Assembly (NCBI GenBank): GCA_018825925.1
Contig: JAHKAT010000333.1
Coordinates: 1-15,744 of the forward strand
Origin: Bacteroidota bacterium
GTDB taxonomy: Bacteria > Bacteroidota > Bacteroidia > Flavobacteriales_D > Crocinitomicaceae
Length of the DNA: 15,744 bases
Reading direction: 5' to 3'
How positions within the stretch are numbered: the stretch's first letter is position 1; each line of letters begins with the position of its first letter. Below are positions 14,032 through 15,744 of this stretch, piece by piece. The notes beneath the pieces were generated by a model. The model saw only the letters and a list, made by a program, of their open reading frames with translations, had not been told where the DNA came from and did not search any database. The position numbers and the translations under genes are program-made.

Positions 14032-15010
14032 CGCTACACTCCTACTTGTACTGATTTTGGTCGGTGCGAAATCCAATTCTGGCTCTTGGCAACGTTGGGG
14101 ATTCTTTGGTCATAAACGGATCAATCGAATGGCCACTTTTTGTTTGCCTCCAAGCATGTTTGGCTTTTACAAAGAGCATATCGAATATTTGACTGAGCAC
14201 GCCGTCGATCCTGATAAAAGAAGGTACGCTATGGATGGCGAGGCACAATGCCACTACATTGATTTAGATCATTTCGGATCCAATCCAGAAGAAGTTTTTG
14301 ATTTAGTCCCTCAGAAATGGGCGGATGCTGTAGCTAAATATTCTGAAGACACCCTTCAGACATACGGTATCGTTCCTTGGCACATTGTCCGAATGAAATT
14401 TCGTTTGCAAAAAGCTTTCGAGGAAAAAAATGTCGATTTAATATTGAAATATTCAGCAGAAATTGGACATTATATTGGAGATGCTCACGTTCCTTTACAC
14501 ACTACCGAAAACTACAATGGTCAATTAACCGGTCAACGCGGAATTCATGGTCTGTGGGAAAGTAGGTTGGTTGAACTGAATGCAGAAGATTACGATTACT
14601 TCGTTGGTAAGGCCAACTATATTTCCAACTTAAACCAATATGTTTGGGAAATTGTAAAGGAATCACATTTGGCCGTAGATTCTGTTTTGGAATTTGAAAA
14701 ATTGCTTTCAGGTGAAATGTCAAGTGATCAAAAATATGCCTTCGAACAAAGAGGTACTACCACTATTAAAAATTACTCTAAAGAATTCTCACAAGCATAT
14801 CATCACCGTTTAAATGGTATGGTCGAACGACGGTTAAAATCGTCCATCAAGTCTGTCGGTGATATTTGGTATACTGCGTGGGTAGATGCTGGCCAGCCCG
14901 ATATTGCAAAACTTCAAAACATTTCACCTTCAGCGGAATTGATTGAAGAATTAAAACGTTTGGATCAAGAATTCGCTAGTTCAAAAAGCAAAGGGAGAAT
15001 TTGTGATTAG
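14009..15010 (+). CDS. Secreted zinc phospholipase C/S1-P1 nuclease-like protein
   Basis: This 333-residue protein starts with a hydrophobic signal segment (about 6-20). A mature domain follows that begins WGFFGHKRINRMATF (30-44), as in zinc-dependent phospholipase C and S1/P1 nucleases. Zinc ligands are expected from H35, HYIDLD (82-87), HYIGDAHVPLH (154-164, an H-x3-D-x5-H pattern) and HGLWE (180-184); the EHAVDPDKRRY block (64-73) is typical of the Bacteroidota group. Acidic/basic helices fill the C-terminal third. The substrate (lipid or nucleic acid) cannot be decided. It is the last gene of the uvrB operon and begins within the last 23 nt of comB. Only 6 nt separate its stop from that of the convergent beta-barrel gene. 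Confidence 0.87.
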   Translation: MVNWLKYSATLLLVLILVGAKSNSGSWQRWGFFGHKRINRMATFCLPPSMFGFYKEHIEYLTEHAVDPDKRRYAMDGEAQCHYIDLDHFGSNPEEVFDLVPQKWADAVAKYSEDTLQTYGIVPWHIVRMKFRLQKAFEEKNVDLILKYSAEIGHYIGDAHVPLHTTENYNGQLTGQRGIHGLWESRLVELNAEDYDYFVGKANYISNLNQYVWEIVKESHLAVDSVLEFEKLLSGEMSSDQKYAFEQRGTTTIKNYSKEFSQAYHHRLNGMVERRLKSSIKSVGDIWYTAWVDAGQPDIAKLQNISPSAELIEELKRLDQEFASSKSKGRICD

Positions 15011-15016
15011 ATCTAT

Positions 15017-15658
15017 TTAAAACTTATAGCTAGCACTGAAGTTAATAATCCCACCTTGACCAATTCCCATATTCATCCCAAAACCGAGATGAGGAGTAGG
15101 AAAAAATCGAGCGCCAAACGCTAGTCTCCAAGCAATAGGAATGATAAAAGTAAGGTGATAATTATCAGAAACACCTTCTAGAACTGTTTTACTGTATTTT
15201 ATGCCTACCCCACCTGTTACATAAAAGTCGAACAACGAATTTTTAGAAAAATGATAGTTAAAGGTAGGTACAAAGCCAAGTTTAGATCGAATCAAACTTC
15301 GTCGATAAATAACGGAGTCATTATCCTCACTTTTAAAGGTTTGTTCAACTCTGGAATATAGGTAGGCAACCTCTAAACCAAAACCAAATTTATGACTTAA
15401 TAAATACTCAACGCGTCCACCGATCGGACCAAAACCTATTTTTTTAGTGGAAATTGCCTGCGGTCCATATGTGAAAATAAGATTATCAGATAAGAGGGTA
15501 TAAAAATTGGGAAAACCATAAAAGGCGTCACCGGTGAAGCTTCCTTTCCTAACAGCCGATATAGATTCTTCAGCGAAAAGATTTTTATCGCTTTGCGCTG
15601 AACAAAGCAAAACCCCTTGAGTAGTTATCATTAAAAAAAACAGTAGTGCTTTCTTCAT
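15017..15658 (-). CDS. Outer-membrane beta-barrel-like protein
   Basis: This 213-residue protein has a signal peptide (MKKALLFFLMITTQGVLLCSA, cleavage about 21-22, mature from QSDKN). The rest alternates hydrophobic/aromatic and small residues in strands (FGFGLEVAYLYSRV, FDFYVTGGVGIKYS, HLGFGMNMGIGQGG) and ends in Phe (INFSASYKF), as many outer-membrane barrels do. It resembles OmpW/OmpA-like small porin-family proteins of Bacteroidota, but I cannot name a specific family. The ATG overlaps the stop of the upstream 4Fe-4S protein gene (ATGA), suggesting coupled translation, an unusual partner for an envelope protein. Confidence 0.78.
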   Translation of the reverse strand: MKKALLFFLMITTQGVLLCSAQSDKNLFAEESISAVRKGSFTGDAFYGFPNFYTLLSDNLIFTYGPQAISTKKIGFGPIGGRVEYLLSHKFGFGLEVAYLYSRVEQTFKSEDNDSVIYRRSLIRSKLGFVPTFNYHFSKNSLFDFYVTGGVGIKYSKTVLEGVSDNYHLTFIIPIAWRLAFGARFFPTPHLGFGMNMGIGQGGIINFSASYKF

Positions 15659-15744
15659 TTTTCTTTTTCCATCTTTATAGCTTTTTCGGGCTTGACAGGA
15701 CAGATCCAGGCGCAGATGCCGCAGCCCTTGCAGTGGTCGTAATC
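15655..15744 (-). CDS. C-terminal end of a ferredoxin-type 4Fe-4S protein (partial)
   Basis: The last 29 codons before a TGA (15657-15655) read DYDHCKGCGICAWICPVK and end KAIKMEKEK. CKGCGICAWICP gives the C-x2-C-x2-C-x3-CP pattern of a [4Fe-4S] cluster. Such a terminal cluster is typical of the delta subunit of 2-oxoacid:ferredoxin oxidoreductases (for example pyruvate synthase) and of other ferredoxin-like proteins; the 5' part lies outside the window, so the protein cannot be named. Composition is unusual: 15690-15744 has 33 G or C in 55 bases, well above the AT-rich surroundings, with TGC and GGC codons. Its stop overlaps the start of the beta-barrel gene. Confidence 0.75.
   Translation of the reverse strand, partial: DYDHCKGCGICAWICPVKPEKAIKMEKEK

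Noticed and set aside
1..15744. CRISPR array, tRNA or rRNA genes, insertion sequences, prophage or toxin-antitoxin pairs
   Set aside because: No regularly spaced repeats, no tRNA-like cloverleaf ends, no transposase or integrase frames, and nearly all bases are covered by housekeeping-type genes.

Overview
The window looks like chromosomal DNA of a member of the Bacteroidota, most likely a Flavobacteriales-type marine or freshwater bacterium (Cryomorphaceae/Crocinitomicaceae-like; the family is my inference). The signs are AT-rich coding sequence, a type IX secretion substrate with a CHU_C-type C-terminal domain followed by its PorP/SprF partner, DUF1599 and DUF5522 proteins, almost no Shine-Dalgarno sequences, and exact Bacteroidota -7 promoter elements (TAnnTTTG) close to the start codons. 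The region is gene-dense (17 coding sequences, two of them cut by the window edges). No intergenic gap exceeds about 105 bases. I see no tRNA, rRNA, CRISPR array, insertion sequence or prophage.

Layout. (1) 1-754, minus: a two-domain DUF1599 protein and, overlapping its end, a small membrane protein cut by the window edge. (2) 742-1647, plus: folP (dihydropteroate synthase), whose 5' end overlaps the divergent DUF1599 gene. (3) 1714-3548, plus: a secretion pair of a compact PKD plus CHU_C protein and a PorP/SprF protein, ending in a clear hairpin terminator that reaches into the next, convergent gene. (4) 3580-4524, minus: a PLP enzyme of the ACC deaminase/D-cysteine desulfhydrase family. (5) 4546-4737, plus: a 63-residue DUF5522 cysteine-motif protein. 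(6) 4721-5272, minus: a PlsC-like acyltransferase. (7) 5316-6689, plus: an unrecognised membrane-anchored protein. (8) 6702-8828, minus: a cystathionine beta-synthase-like enzyme followed 3 nt later by a BtuF-like binding protein with no signal peptide. (9) 8881-10887, minus: terC and dinB with abutting codons (TAAATG). (10) 10992-15010, plus: a compact operon of uvrB, a DUF3817 membrane protein, comB (2-phosphosulfolactate phosphatase) and a secreted zinc phospholipase C/S1-P1-like protein. (11) 15017-15744, minus: an outer-membrane beta-barrel-like protein preceded by the last 29 codons of a ferredoxin-type 4Fe-4S protein.

How the genes fit together. DNA repair genes (uvrB, dinB) are divergent around a 104-bp spacer. 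Sulfur chemistry recurs (D-cysteine desulfhydrase-like enzyme, cystathionine beta-synthase, comB). This could relate to cysteine/methionine metabolism or, more speculatively, to sulfonates such as cysteate and capnine. Envelope functions include the T9SS pair, the acyltransferase, the secreted phospholipase-like enzyme and the beta-barrel protein. I found no clearly new multi-gene system. The most notable signals are the recurrent -7 element 4-21 nt before start codons, implying leaderless or very short-leader mRNAs; the compact T9SS pair; the terminator hairpin shared with a convergent gene's stop codon; comB in a repair-led operon; and a GC-rich ferredoxin tail at the right edge.
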